Source: Terracoccus luteus (GTDB taxonomy: Bacteria > Actinomycetota > Actinomycetes > Actinomycetales > Dermatophilaceae). From it: a stretch of 64,000 nucleotides of DNA. Location: contig NZ_RBXT01000001.1 of NCBI RefSeq assembly GCF_003635045.1, positions 124,001 to 188,000 of the forward strand. The letters are read 5' to 3'. The notes beneath the pieces are model-generated. The model saw only the letters and a list, made by a program, of their open reading frames with translations, made no database searches and had not been told where the DNA came from. Numbering within the stretch: the stretch's first letter is position 1; every line of letters begins with the position of its first letter. The position numbers were made by a program, and so were the translations under genes. Of this stretch, positions 16,968-26,085 are shown one piece after another.

Positions 16968-19108
16968 CCCGTCCCCACCGCACCGAGGCGGGCAGCACCC
17001 GACCGATGCGTGTCGACGACCTCGCCGCCGTCGCCACGCCGTGGGGGGCCGCCGTGTCACCCGACGGCACGCAGGTCGTCTACGTGCTGCGCACCGTCGA
17101 CCTCGCCGACGACCGCGACGTCGACCGGCTGTGGCGGGTGCGCGACGGGCACGACCCCGAGCCGCTGACCGGCGGTGTCGGCGACGGCTCCCCGGCCTGG
17201 TCGCCCGACGGGCGGCGGATGGCCTTCGTGCGTCGCGCCTCCGGTGGCGGCGGAGACGCCGGCGACAGGGGTGACGGCGGCGGCGCACCCCAGCTGTGGC
17301 TGCTGCCCGCCGACGGCGGCGAGGCGACCCGGCTCACCGACCTGCCGCTCGGCGCGGGCGCGCCGCAGTGGAGCCCCGACGGGAGGTACCTCGCCTTCGG
17401 TGCCGTCGTCGACCTGGCCGGCGAGACCGCCGACGCTGCCGCCCGGCCCGTCGTCGCCGACCGGCTCGACTACCACCCCGACGGGTCCGGCTACCTCGGT
17501 ACCCGCCGACGGCACCTGCACGTCGTAGACGTCGAGTCGGGTGACTGCCGTCAGGTGACCGAGGGGGACTGGCACGTGGGCGCTCTCGCGTGGGCACCGG
17601 ACAGCCGCCGCATCGCCTTCTGCGCCGACGTCACCGCCGACGGCGACCTGCGGACCCGGTGCCCGGTGCACGTCGTCGACGCCCTCGAGGCCGGCGCCGT
17701 CGCGCGGCAGGTGGGGCTCGGCGACGGGTACGCGCAGGCCGTCACGTGGACACAAGACGGCACGTCCCTCGTCGTCGTCGGGACGGCCGGTGCCCCGTCC
17801 GGGCACGCCCACCTGCTGCGCGTGACGCTGGGCGGTGGGTCCGCCGAGGACGACGTCGTCGACCTCGCCCCCGCCTTCGACCGCAACGTCATGGCGGGCG
17901 GTCCGGCCTACCCCGGGGCGACGCCGGTGCTGACGAGCGACGGCAAGAGCGTGCTGTTCTGCGCCCGAGACCGCGGCTGCACCCACCTCTTCTCGGTGCC
18001 CCTCGACGGCGGCGAGCCGCAGCGGCTGCTGGGCGGCGAGGGGATCGTCGTGTCCGGCCTGTCGGTGGCCGGGTCGCGGGCGGTGACGGTGCGCAGCACG
18101 CCTGACGCCTTCGCGGAGGTGGTCTCGCTCGACGTCGACGACGCCGCCCGCCCCGGCCGCGACAGCGATGCGGTGACCGTGCTCACCGACCACGCCGCCT
18201 CGTTGGCGGGCACCGAGCTCGTGCGCCGCGTGGCGCGCGAGTTCACCATCGGCGACGGCACGGTGGTGCAGGCCTGGCTCCTCACCCCGCCGGGCCGACC
18301 CGGCCCGTACCCGCTGCTGCTCGACGTGCACGGCGGCCCGCACAACGCGTGGAACGGGGCCGCCGACCCCGTCCACCTCTACCACCAGCAGCTCGTCGCG
18401 ACGGGCTGGGCGGTGCTGCTCGTCAACCCGCGAGGGTCGGACGGCTACGGGGAGACCTTCTTCACCGCCGTCGCCGGTGCCTGGGGCGAGGCGGACGCCG
18501 CCGACTTCCTCGAGCCCGTCGACGCCCTCGTCGCCGAGGGCCTGGCCGACCCCGACCGTCTCGCCGTGACCGGCTACAGCTACGGCGGCTTCATGACCTG
18601 CCACCTCACCTCACGCGACCACCGTTTCGCGGCGGCGGTCGCCGGCGGTGTCGTCACCGACCTGCGCAGCATCGTCGGGACGGCCGACGACGGCGCCTTC
18701 TTCGTCGAGAACGAGCTCGGCGCCGAGCCGTGGGCCGACCCCGAGCTCTACGAGCGGCTCTCGCCCATCGCCCGCGTGCACGAGGTGCGCACCCCGACCC
18801 TCGTGCTGCACGGGGCCGACGACCACCGCTGCCCGGTGGGCCAGGCGCAGCAGTGGCACTACGGCCTGCGTGCCCGGCGGGTGCCGTCCCGGCTCGTGCT
18901 CTACCCGGGCGCGTCACACCTGTTCATCGTCGAAGGGCGTCCCTCGCACCGCCTCGACTACAACGAGCGGGTGGTCGACTGGCTGACCCGCCACGTACCC
19001 GACGCCGTCGATGCCACCGACGCGCCCGACGCAACGGACCCGGCATCCGACACACCGGCGGATGCCGGATCGCGAGACCCGTCGCCGGCGCCGGTGGGCG
19101 CCTCGTGA
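16964..19108 (+). CDS. S9 family prolyl-oligopeptidase-like peptidase (acylaminoacyl peptidase type)
   Basis: 714 residues, GTG overlapping the previous stop. Residues about 10-400 are a WD40-like beta-propeller with repeated WSPDGR-type blades; the C-terminal 260 residues are the alpha/beta hydrolase. The triad is Ser539 in GYSYGG, Asp619 or 620 in GADDH, and His652 in GASHLF. There is no signal peptide, so it acts in the cytoplasm on small peptides admitted through the propeller. Operon position behind the peptide importer supports a role in intracellular peptide breakdown. The last 35 or so residues are Asp/Ala/Pro-rich and disordered. Confidence 0.93.
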   Translation: MTRPHRTEAGSTRPMRVDDLAAVATPWGAAVSPDGTQVVYVLRTVDLADDRDVDRLWRVRDGHDPEPLTGGVGDGSPAWSPDGRRMAFVRRASGGGGDAGDRGDGGGAPQLWLLPADGGEATRLTDLPLGAGAPQWSPDGRYLAFGAVVDLAGETADAAARPVVADRLDYHPDGSGYLGTRRRHLHVVDVESGDCRQVTEGDWHVGALAWAPDSRRIAFCADVTADGDLRTRCPVHVVDALEAGAVARQVGLGDGYAQAVTWTQDGTSLVVVGTAGAPSGHAHLLRVTLGGGSAEDDVVDLAPAFDRNVMAGGPAYPGATPVLTSDGKSVLFCARDRGCTHLFSVPLDGGEPQRLLGGEGIVVSGLSVAGSRAVTVRSTPDAFAEVVSLDVDDAARPGRDSDAVTVLTDHAASLAGTELVRRVAREFTIGDGTVVQAWLLTPPGRPGPYPLLLDVHGGPHNAWNGAADPVHLYHQQLVATGWAVLLVNPRGSDGYGETFFTAVAGAWGEADAADFLEPVDALVAEGLADPDRLAVTGYSYGGFMTCHLTSRDHRFAAAVAGGVVTDLRSIVGTADDGAFFVENELGAEPWADPELYERLSPIARVHEVRTPTLVLHGADDHRCPVGQAQQWHYGLRARRVPSRLVLYPGASHLFIVEGRPSHRLDYNERVVDWLTRHVPDAVDATDAPDATDPASDTPADAGSRDPSPAPVGAS

Positions 19109-19950
19109 GCACGACCACCGTCAGCCTCGGTGACGGTGCCGCCGAGCGGGCCGCGCGCGCGGCCGGAGTCGAGGTTCGCCCGGTCGACGACCTCGACGAG
19201 CTGCGCGAGATGGTGGCGCTCTTCAGCACCATCTGGGGCACCCCACCGCTGACGACCGAGCTGCTGCGGGCGTTCAGCAAGGCGGGCGACTTCGTCGGGG
19301 GCGCCTTCGACGAGGGGCGGCTCGTCGGCGGCTGTGTCGGCTTCTTCGGGCCGCCGGCCCACCACGCCATGCACAGCCACATCGCCGGCGTGGCCGCGAG
19401 CGCGCGGCGGCGCCACGTCGGCTTCGCGCTCAAGGCGCTGCAGCGCGAGTGGGCCCTCGCCCGCGACGTCGCGACGGTCGAGTGGACCTTCGACCCCCTC
19501 GTCGCCCGCAACGCACACGTCAACGTCGTCAAGCTCGCCGCCGACCCGGTGCAGTACCTGCCCGACTTCTACGGGCCGATGGGCGACGCCATCAACGGCG
19601 GCGACGCCACCGATCGGCTGCTCGTGCGGTGGGACCTCGTCTCGCCCGAGGCTGAGCGCGCGTGCGCCGGCATCCCGAGGCGGGTCGACCTGGCCCGGCT
19701 GGTGGCCGACGGGGCCGGCGTGGCCCTCGGGGTCGGGTCGCGTGGCGAGCCCGTCGCTGCGGACGGACCGACGGACTCCCCGGTGACGCTCGTCGCGGTG
19801 CCGCGTGACGTCGAGGCGCTGCGCGTGACGGAGCCGGCGCTCGCTCGCGAGTGGCGGACGGCGGTGCGTGAGGCCCTCGGGCGGCTGCTCGACGACAGCG
19901 GGCGCGTCGTCGGCTTCGACGCCTCGGTCGGCTACGTCGTCCGTCGCTGA
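19105..19950 (+). CDS. GNAT-like predicted acetyltransferase (COG3375-type)
   Basis: 281 residues, GTG overlapping the S9 peptidase stop. The N-terminal 150 residues look like a GNAT fold: FVGGAFDEGRLVGGCVGFFG followed by a segment rich in Arg (ASARRRHVGFALK) that would bind the acetyl-CoA pyrophosphate. The segment WTFDPLVARNAHVN is typical of this poorly characterised group. The substrate is unknown. As last gene of the peptide-uptake operon it may acylate a peptide or amino-acid product; that is inference. Confidence 0.8.
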   Translation: MSTTTVSLGDGAAERAARAAGVEVRPVDDLDELREMVALFSTIWGTPPLTTELLRAFSKAGDFVGGAFDEGRLVGGCVGFFGPPAHHAMHSHIAGVAASARRRHVGFALKALQREWALARDVATVEWTFDPLVARNAHVNVVKLAADPVQYLPDFYGPMGDAINGGDATDRLLVRWDLVSPEAERACAGIPRRVDLARLVADGAGVALGVGSRGEPVAADGPTDSPVTLVAVPRDVEALRVTEPALAREWRTAVREALGRLLDDSGRVVGFDASVGYVVRR

Positions 19951-19984
19951 CCACTCGACGGGGGCCGAGCGCCCTCTCGACGGG
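19951..19984 (-). repeat. 34-bp dispersed repeat, copy A (CCGTCGARWGG boxes)
   Basis: This element fills the gap between the convergent stops of the acetyltransferase and the PucR regulator. Its reverse complement matches 23295-23328 at 31 of 34 positions. It contains CCACTCGACGG and CCTCTCGACGG in the same orientation. It probably acts at the transcript ends, though it is not a simple hairpin. Confidence 0.75.
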
Positions 19985-21721
19985 TCAGTCGCGCAGGAGA
20001 CGCAGCTGGAGCATGGCGGCGAAGCGGGAGTCGGCGTCGTCGAGGTCGATGCCGCCGATCTCGGCGATTCGACGCAGGCGGTAGCGGAACGTGTTGACGT
20101 GCACGTGCACCCGCGCGGCCGCGGCCCCGACGTCGCCGGCCGAGTCGAGCCACGCGGAGAGGGTGGCGGTGAGCTGGCTGCGGTGCTCGGTGTCGTAGGC
20201 GCGCAGCCGGGCGATGGGGCCGGTCGGCTCGGCTCCCTCGGCGGCCGCGAGGTCGCCGAGCTGGAGCACCAGCGACTCGACCTGCACGTCGCTGACCCGG
20301 GCGACGCGCCGCTGGCCGGCGCCCTGGCGCAGCACCCGCAGGGCCCGGTCGGCGTCGGTGCGGGCCCTCGCCAGCCGGGACACGTCGGGGGCCGCGCGGC
20401 CCACCCCCACGTGGGCCTGCGGGCCGGTGCTCGTGCGCGAGAGGAACTCGGAGGCGACGCGCACGGCCCGCTCCTCGGCATCCTCGCTCGCCTCGCTGAC
20501 GGGCAGGATGCCGTACGCGACCCCGCCGACGGACGCGACGACCGAGCCGGGGTGCAGGGCGGACAGGTGGATCGACAGGGCGTCGGTCACCCGCTGGCGC
20601 TCCGTCTCGCGGCGGGCCATCGAGTGCGACTCGCGCCCGTCGGTCTCGTCGGGCAGGCCGAGGGCGAGCACGACGAGGGGGCGGTCGGCGAGGCCGAGAC
20701 GGCCGAGGGCCTCGACGGCGCCGGCCCCGCCCTCGAGCGCCGTGGCGACGAGGTCGGCGACGAGCCGGCGGCCGACGTCGGCCCCGGCCCGCACCCGCAG
20801 CAGGTGCAGCGCGACGAGCTTCGCGGCGTCGACGAGGGCCTGCTCGCGGTCGGGGCTGAGCTCGTCGGGCAGCACCGCCCAGATGGAGCCGAGCAGCTCG
20901 TCGCCGGCCCGTACCGCGACCGCCGCACGGCCGAGGGTCACGCCGTGGCCGATGTCGTCGGCGCTCGTGAAGACCGGCCGGTCCGAGGCGTACAGGCGTC
21001 GGAAGACGCCGAGCTGCTCGAGCCGCCGCAGGTAGCGCTCGGGCACCTGGCGCCCGAGGACCGTCTCGATGCGCGGCTCGTCGGCCTCGTCCTGCCGGCC
21101 CGAGAAGGCGAGCAGTCGTGAGCTGCGGTCCTCGATGGTGACGGGCGCGTCGAGCAGGGCGCCGATGGCGTTGGCGAGGGCGAAGAGGTCGCCGGCCGGT
21201 ACCCCGGCGAGCGTCTCGGGCTCGCCCCCCGCGGTGGCGCCGGACGACCCGGGGTCGCCGATGCCCGACCCGCCGAGCAGCTCGCGCAGCAGGGCCGCGA
21301 GCTGGTTCCAGCTGGCGCCGCGGGTCAGGCCGAAGACCAGGGTGCCCGTCTCGCTCGCGACCTGCCGGACGGTGTCGTCGACGGCGACGGGTGAGCGCAC
21401 GACGAGACCGGCGCCGTCGTGCGCCGAGAGGTCTCGCAGCAGGGTCGCGATGTCGTCGGCGCCGCGCACCCCGACACCGAGCACGAGCGCGCGGGGCGGC
21501 AGCGGCTGCTCGTCGAGGGGGTCGTGGATGACGACCGCGCCGACGCCCGAGTCGGCACGGGGGCCCTCGGCGTCGCCGGCGACGAGGTCGAGCAGCGTGG
21601 AGCCGAGGTGCTCGATGATGCGGCCGATGCCCGCCCGCGCCGCCATGGGCCGTCTCCCTGAGCTCGCCTGCCCCCGTACCGCTCCCGAGGTTCGCGCGCC
21701 ATCATAGGCAGCGCTCGTCAT
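19985..21721 (-). CDS. PucR family transcriptional regulator
   Basis: 578 residues from the ATG at 21721, which overlaps the D-aminoacylase stop (ATGA). An internal ATG at 21646 with AGGGAGAC upstream would give 553 residues and is a good alternative start. The N-terminal region is PucR-like purine-catabolism domain, the middle is GGDEF-like, and the C-terminal 60 residues carry the PucR helix-turn-helix (HVNTFRYRLRRIAEIGG). Such regulators commonly control nitrogenous compound use. It is translationally coupled to the catabolic genes and faces the peptide-uptake operon, so it probably regulates one or both. Confidence 0.88.
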   Translation of the reverse strand: MTSAAYDGARTSGAVRGQASSGRRPMAARAGIGRIIEHLGSTLLDLVAGDAEGPRADSGVGAVVIHDPLDEQPLPPRALVLGVGVRGADDIATLLRDLSAHDGAGLVVRSPVAVDDTVRQVASETGTLVFGLTRGASWNQLAALLRELLGGSGIGDPGSSGATAGGEPETLAGVPAGDLFALANAIGALLDAPVTIEDRSSRLLAFSGRQDEADEPRIETVLGRQVPERYLRRLEQLGVFRRLYASDRPVFTSADDIGHGVTLGRAAVAVRAGDELLGSIWAVLPDELSPDREQALVDAAKLVALHLLRVRAGADVGRRLVADLVATALEGGAGAVEALGRLGLADRPLVVLALGLPDETDGRESHSMARRETERQRVTDALSIHLSALHPGSVVASVGGVAYGILPVSEASEDAEERAVRVASEFLSRTSTGPQAHVGVGRAAPDVSRLARARTDADRALRVLRQGAGQRRVARVSDVQVESLVLQLGDLAAAEGAEPTGPIARLRAYDTEHRSQLTATLSAWLDSAGDVGAAAARVHVHVNTFRYRLRRIAEIGGIDLDDADSRFAAMLQLRLLRD

Positions 21722-23277
21722 CGCACCGGCGGGCGCGGCGGGCTCAGCGGGCTCGGCGGACTCGGCGGGCGGGCGGCGTCGCGCGGGGCGGAGCGGACGG
21801 GGCGACCGGGCAGCGCGTCGGTCATCAGCTCGCCGTCGCGCACGACCGCGGTGCCGCCGACGAGCAGGTGCCGCACCCCGACGGAGGGCGCGAGGTGCGT
21901 GTACGTCGCCCGGTCACCGATGCGGTCGGGGTCGAGCACGACGAGGTCCGCGTCGCAGCCGACCTGGACCCGGCCCTTGTGCCGCATGGCGGGAACCGCC
22001 GCCTCGAGCACCCGGGCCGGCACGAGGGTGCAGCGCCGCACCGCCTCGAGCAGCGACAGGGCGCCGCGCTCGCGCACGAGCCAGCGCAGCGTGCGCGAGA
22101 ACGTGCCCGCGCTGCGGGGGTGTGACACGAGCCCCGGCGGCAGGGGCCAGCGGTCGTCGGCCGGGCGGCCGGCCGCGTCGACGGTCGGCATGGCGTCGGT
22201 CGCGATGGCGACGTCGTCGAGCAGCAGCGAGCGCTCGAGCAGGGCGAGGTCACCGGCATCCGTCTCGTCGAGGAAGTGCACGACGACGAGGGCGCCGGGG
22301 TCGGTCTCGCGCAGCTCGCGCAGGTGCGCGGCGTCACGCACCCTCTCGTTGGTCGGCAGGTAGGTCAGCGAGTCGGGGCGCAGCCCGGCCTGCTCGAGCG
22401 CCTCCGGGGCGAGGAAGGCGGCGCCGACGACGGTCGACCCGGCGCCGTAGGGGTAGGCCTCCGTGCTGACGCGCACCCCGACCCCGCGGGCCCGGTCGAT
22501 GGCGTGGGCGACCTGCTCGATCATGCGGTTCGACGTGCTGTTGACGTGGCAGAGGTGCATGTGGGCGCCCGTGCCGGCCGCGGCCGAGATGACCTCGAGG
22601 GCGCCCTCGAGCGAGCCGTGCGGCTCGCGGTTCGACAGGTAGCGGGCGTGCGTGAACGTCGGGACGCCGAGGCGCTCGGCGAGGCGGGACAGCTCGAAGT
22701 ACTCGCGGCGCTCGCTGTCGGGGGCGTACCCGACGAGCACCCCGATCCCGACGGCGCCCTCGGCCACCCCCTGCTCGAGCAGCGCGAGGATGCCGTCGAC
22801 CTCGGTGGGCGTCGCCGGCCCGCGCCACCGCGCCCCGGCCTGGTGCGCGGCGAAGGTCGTCAGCGCCCCCGAGGGGTGCGCGACCGGCACGACGCCGTCG
22901 AGCACCTTCATGCGCGCCGAGGTCCAGGCGGCGGAGAAGCCGAAGTTGAGGGGCCGGCCCTCCTGCTCGGCGAGGGCGTACGTCTGCGCGACGGGCAACG
23001 CGCCGCCCTCGAGGTCGAGCGCGGTCGTCACCCCGTCGAGCGCCTGCAGCCGGTGACCGGTGATGGTCTGCGCGTGGCTGTGCAGGTCGACGAAACCGGG
23101 GGCCACGACGAGCCCGGTCGCGTCGATGGTCCGGTTCGCTGATGGCACAGGGTCGTTCGCGTCGAGCACCGCGGTGATGCGCCCGTCGGTCACCGCCACC
23201 GACCGGGTGCCGTCGAGCCCGGTCTCGGGGTCGAGCACCCGCCCGCCGACGACGAGGACGTCGCACTCGCTCACCAT
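21718..23277 (-). CDS. N-acyl-D-amino-acid deacylase (D-aminoacylase), amidohydrolase family
   Basis: 519 residues; the ATG at 23277 has GAGGAGGGG upstream. The amidohydrolase metal site begins with GFVDLHSHAQ near residue 60. Later segments typical of D-aminoacylases follow, including HARYLSNREPHGS and HLCHVNSTS; the C-terminus has the small beta domain. The reaction is removal of an acyl group from N-acyl-D-amino acids; dihydroorotase-like activity is the main alternative. It lies between an M20 peptidase and a PucR regulator, and neighbouring serine hydrolases fit the same substrate class. Confidence 0.87.
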   Translation of the reverse strand: MVSECDVLVVGGRVLDPETGLDGTRSVAVTDGRITAVLDANDPVPSANRTIDATGLVVAPGFVDLHSHAQTITGHRLQALDGVTTALDLEGGALPVAQTYALAEQEGRPLNFGFSAAWTSARMKVLDGVVPVAHPSGALTTFAAHQAGARWRGPATPTEVDGILALLEQGVAEGAVGIGVLVGYAPDSERREYFELSRLAERLGVPTFTHARYLSNREPHGSLEGALEVISAAAGTGAHMHLCHVNSTSNRMIEQVAHAIDRARGVGVRVSTEAYPYGAGSTVVGAAFLAPEALEQAGLRPDSLTYLPTNERVRDAAHLRELRETDPGALVVVHFLDETDAGDLALLERSLLLDDVAIATDAMPTVDAAGRPADDRWPLPPGLVSHPRSAGTFSRTLRWLVRERGALSLLEAVRRCTLVPARVLEAAVPAMRHKGRVQVGCDADLVVLDPDRIGDRATYTHLAPSVGVRHLLVGGTAVVRDGELMTDALPGRPVRSAPRDAARPPSPPSPLSPPRPPVR

Positions 23278-23294
23278 GACGTCACCCCTCCTCA

Positions 23295-23350
23295 CCCGTC
23301 GAGAGGGCGCGTCGCCCCCGTCGAGTGGGCGCTGACGACCTGTCGAGTGG
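23295..23350 (+). repeat. 34-bp dispersed repeat, copy B, with an extra box
   Basis: The gap between the M20 peptidase stop and the D-aminoacylase start holds CCGTCGAGAGG at 23296, CCGTCGAGTGG at 23318 and CTGTCGAGTGG at 23340. The first two boxes form the 34-bp unit found reversed at 19951-19984. Together the two copies bracket the D-aminoacylase and regulator genes. Confidence 0.75.
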
Positions 23351-23368
23351 TCACCGGCGTCTCGCGCG

Positions 23369-24634
23369 TCACCGGTCGTCGGCGTTCGCGAGGAGGTGGG
23401 CGACGAGCCCGGCCAGCAGGGCGGCCCGCTCGGGCATGGTGTCGACGACGACGTGCTCGTCGTCGCCGTGGGCCCCACCGCCGACCGCGCCCAGCCCGTC
23501 GAGCGTCGGCACCCCGACCCCGGCCGTGAAGTTGCCGTCGGACGCGCCGCCGACGGTGACACCGGTCAGGGCCGGGAGGTCGAGCCGCTCCGCGACCGTC
23601 TGCGCTGCCGCGAACAGCGTTGCCGTCAGGGCGGGTTCGAGCGGAGGCCGGTTCGGCCCGCCGGTCACCTGCACCTGGGACCCCTCCACCGTCGGGGTCA
23701 GCGCCGTCATCGCAGTGTGCACCCGCTGCTGCTCGTCGACCGTCAGCGCCCGGGCGTCGACGGACAGCTCGCCCTGTGCCGGCACGGTGTTGAGCGTGGT
23801 CCCGGAGGTCAGCGCCGTGGGCGTGACGCTCGTGCCGAGGGCCGCGTCACCGAGTTCCGCGACGGTGAGCACTTGGTGGGCCAGCTCGACCGTCGCGTTG
23901 ACACCGCGCTCGGGCTCGAGGCCGGCGTGGGCGGCACGCCCCTCCACCCGGACCCGGTAGAGCGAGGCCCCCTTGCGCCCCGTCTTGAGGGCACCGCCGT
24001 CGGCGCTCGCCTCGAGCACGAGGGCGGCGTCGCAGCCGGCGGCCTCCGCCTCGATGAGCGCCCGGGAGGTGGGCGACCCGGTCTCCTCGTCGCCGGTCAC
24101 GAGCACGGTGACCCCGTCGAGGGAGACGCCGCGCTCACGCAGCGCGGCCAGCCCGTGCAGCCCCTGCACGAGCCCGGCGAGCATGTCGAAGCAGCCGGGC
24201 CCGCGGGCGACGCCGTCGGTCACGCTCCACGGCATCCGGTCGAGGGTGCCCACCGGCCACACCGTGTCGTGGTGGCACAGCACGAGCACGCGCCGCGGTC
24301 CGTCACCGAGGCGCCAGCGCAGGTGACGGCAGCCGTCGACGTCGACGACCTCGGGGGGTTCGCCGAGGGCACGCTCGCCCTGCGGGGCCACGACGGCGGC
24401 GCTGGCCCGGACGGCATCCTGGTCGCTCGACGGCGACTCGACGCGCACGAGCTCGCCGAGGTCGTCGAGCAGCTGCGGGAGACGCTCCCGCAAGGCGGTC
24501 ACGAGCTCGGGGCCGAACGTGCCGCTGAACGGGGCCGGATGCCGGTCGGTGCTGTCGGTGCTGTCGGTGCTGTCGGTGCCGTCGGTGCCGTCGGCCTCCG
24601 GGGTGCCCGGCGCGCTCGGCTCGCCCGTCGTCAC
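23369..24634 (-). CDS. M20 family metallopeptidase
   Basis: 421 residues, GTG overlapping the upstream serine hydrolase stop (GTGA). Zinc-binding features of the M20/ArgE-DapE-CPG2 group are seen: CHHDTVWP near residue 118 and GDEETGS near 180, with the dimerisation domain between. It resembles glutamate carboxypeptidase-like members that remove a C-terminal amino acid from peptides or acyl-amino acids; N-carbamoyl hydrolase is an alternative. The N-terminus holds a TDSTDSTDSTD stretch encoded by 9-bp DNA repeats at about 24544-24594. Confidence 0.88.
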   Translation of the reverse strand: MTTGEPSAPGTPEADGTDGTDSTDSTDSTDRHPAPFSGTFGPELVTALRERLPQLLDDLGELVRVESPSSDQDAVRASAAVVAPQGERALGEPPEVVDVDGCRHLRWRLGDGPRRVLVLCHHDTVWPVGTLDRMPWSVTDGVARGPGCFDMLAGLVQGLHGLAALRERGVSLDGVTVLVTGDEETGSPTSRALIEAEAAGCDAALVLEASADGGALKTGRKGASLYRVRVEGRAAHAGLEPERGVNATVELAHQVLTVAELGDAALGTSVTPTALTSGTTLNTVPAQGELSVDARALTVDEQQRVHTAMTALTPTVEGSQVQVTGGPNRPPLEPALTATLFAAAQTVAERLDLPALTGVTVGGASDGNFTAGVGVPTLDGLGAVGGGAHGDDEHVVVDTMPERAALLAGLVAHLLANADDR

Positions 24635-26085
24635 GAGCGCTTCGGGTTGGCCCGGGCGCCGTAGTGCAGGTAGGGCGTGCCGTCGTCGAGGGAGTAGAAC
24701 GTCACGGGGATCCAGCCGACGGTGGCCGGCGGGCGCATCACGTAGAGGTCGTCGGTGACGGGGTGCAGGGCGTACTCGTGCGTGAGGTTCTCGGGGTCGT
24801 CGTCGATGAGCGGGTCGGTGCTCGTCGTGCGCAGCACGAGGCCGCCGTCGCGCTCGAGCACCTCGGTGCGCACGGAGGTGCGCTCGTAGACGCCGACGTG
24901 CTTGCCGAGGTCAACCTCGGGTGCGGGGTCGGCGGGCTGCAGGCGACCCGGCTTGGCCAGTCCGCCGACCTCGTCGAACACCTCGGCGTACAGCTCGTCG
25001 AACAGGTCGCCGGCGTGCCCGCCGTTGGTCAGCAGCGCGACGGCCAGGCCGGCCTCGGGCAGCACGCGCAGGAAGGCGGCCTGGCCCAGGGTGTTGCCGT
25101 CGTGGCCGATGAGGCGGTGGCCGTCCCACGAGAAGAGGATCCAGCCGAGACCCCACGAGTCGCCCAGGGTGTGCGTGTCGGGCAGCTCGGTCTGCGGCTG
25201 CTGCATCTGCTCGACGGCCTCGGCCGACAGGATGCGGGTGCCGTCGGCAGCGACGCCGCCCGCGAGGTGCATGCGGGCGAACTGCGTCACCTCGAGGGCG
25301 GTCGCGTTGATGAGCCCCGCCGGTCCGAGCGAGCGCGGCAGCAGCCAGCGCGGGGTCGGGCGCGGCTCCTCGTCGGGCTCGCCGACGTGGCCGACCGCCG
25401 CCCGGCCGAGGATGGCCTCCTCGGGCAGGGTCGAGGCGTGCGAGAGGCCGAGCGGCTCGAAGAGGCGGCTGCGCACGGCGGCGTCCCACGTGCCGCCGGT
25501 GAGCTTCTCGATGACGCGGCCGGCGATGGTGAAGCCGGTGTTGCAGTACGAGAAGGTGGCGCCGAGGGGGTGGTTCTGCGGGACCTCGCCGAGCGAGGCG
25601 ACGTACTTCTCGACGCAGTCGTCGCCGCGGCCGGTGTCGGTGAAGACGTCGCCGTCGATGCCGCTCGTGTGGGTGAGCAGGTGGCGCATCGTCACCCGTG
25701 CGGCGACGTCCTCGTCGGCCACCTCGAGCTCGGGCAGCACGTCGCGCAGCGGCGCGTCGAGCTCGAGCCGGCCCTCGTCGACGAGCTGCATGACGACCGT
25801 GGCGGTCCAGACCTTGCTGATCGAGCCGATCTGGAAGGCGGAGTCGGTCGTCACCTCGACCCCGGTCGCGGTGTTGAGCACGCCGTGGGCGGCCTCGACG
25901 ACCGCGTCATCGCCGCCGTCGGCCCCGACCCGCAGCACGGCCAGGCCCGCGCCCGGCACCCCGTGCTTGGCGGCCAGCTCGGTGAGCCGCTGCCGCCAGT
26001 GGTCGGCGTCGAGGGCGGCGCCGGCAGTGGCGCCAGGCTGCTCGGCGCGGCCGGCGTCGTGCCTGGAGGTCGCGGTGGTCGTCAT
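24631..26085 (-). CDS. Serine hydrolase, beta-lactamase class C family (paralogue of 9378)
   Basis: 484 residues, ATG start. It is clearly homologous along its length to the protein at 9378: FQIGSISKVWTAT carries the SxxK serine near residue 88, SYCNTGF carries the YxN motif, and GHDGNTLGQ replaces KTG. No signal peptide is evident. It is the first gene of a coupled minus-strand run with the M20 peptidase. D-aminopeptidase, DD-peptidase or esterase activities are all possible in this family; context favours D-peptides. Confidence 0.9.
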   Translation of the reverse strand: MTTTATSRHDAGRAEQPGATAGAALDADHWRQRLTELAAKHGVPGAGLAVLRVGADGGDDAVVEAAHGVLNTATGVEVTTDSAFQIGSISKVWTATVVMQLVDEGRLELDAPLRDVLPELEVADEDVAARVTMRHLLTHTSGIDGDVFTDTGRGDDCVEKYVASLGEVPQNHPLGATFSYCNTGFTIAGRVIEKLTGGTWDAAVRSRLFEPLGLSHASTLPEEAILGRAAVGHVGEPDEEPRPTPRWLLPRSLGPAGLINATALEVTQFARMHLAGGVAADGTRILSAEAVEQMQQPQTELPDTHTLGDSWGLGWILFSWDGHRLIGHDGNTLGQAAFLRVLPEAGLAVALLTNGGHAGDLFDELYAEVFDEVGGLAKPGRLQPADPAPEVDLGKHVGVYERTSVRTEVLERDGGLVLRTTSTDPLIDDDPENLTHEYALHPVTDDLYVMRPPATVGWIPVTFYSLDDGTPYLHYGARANPKRS

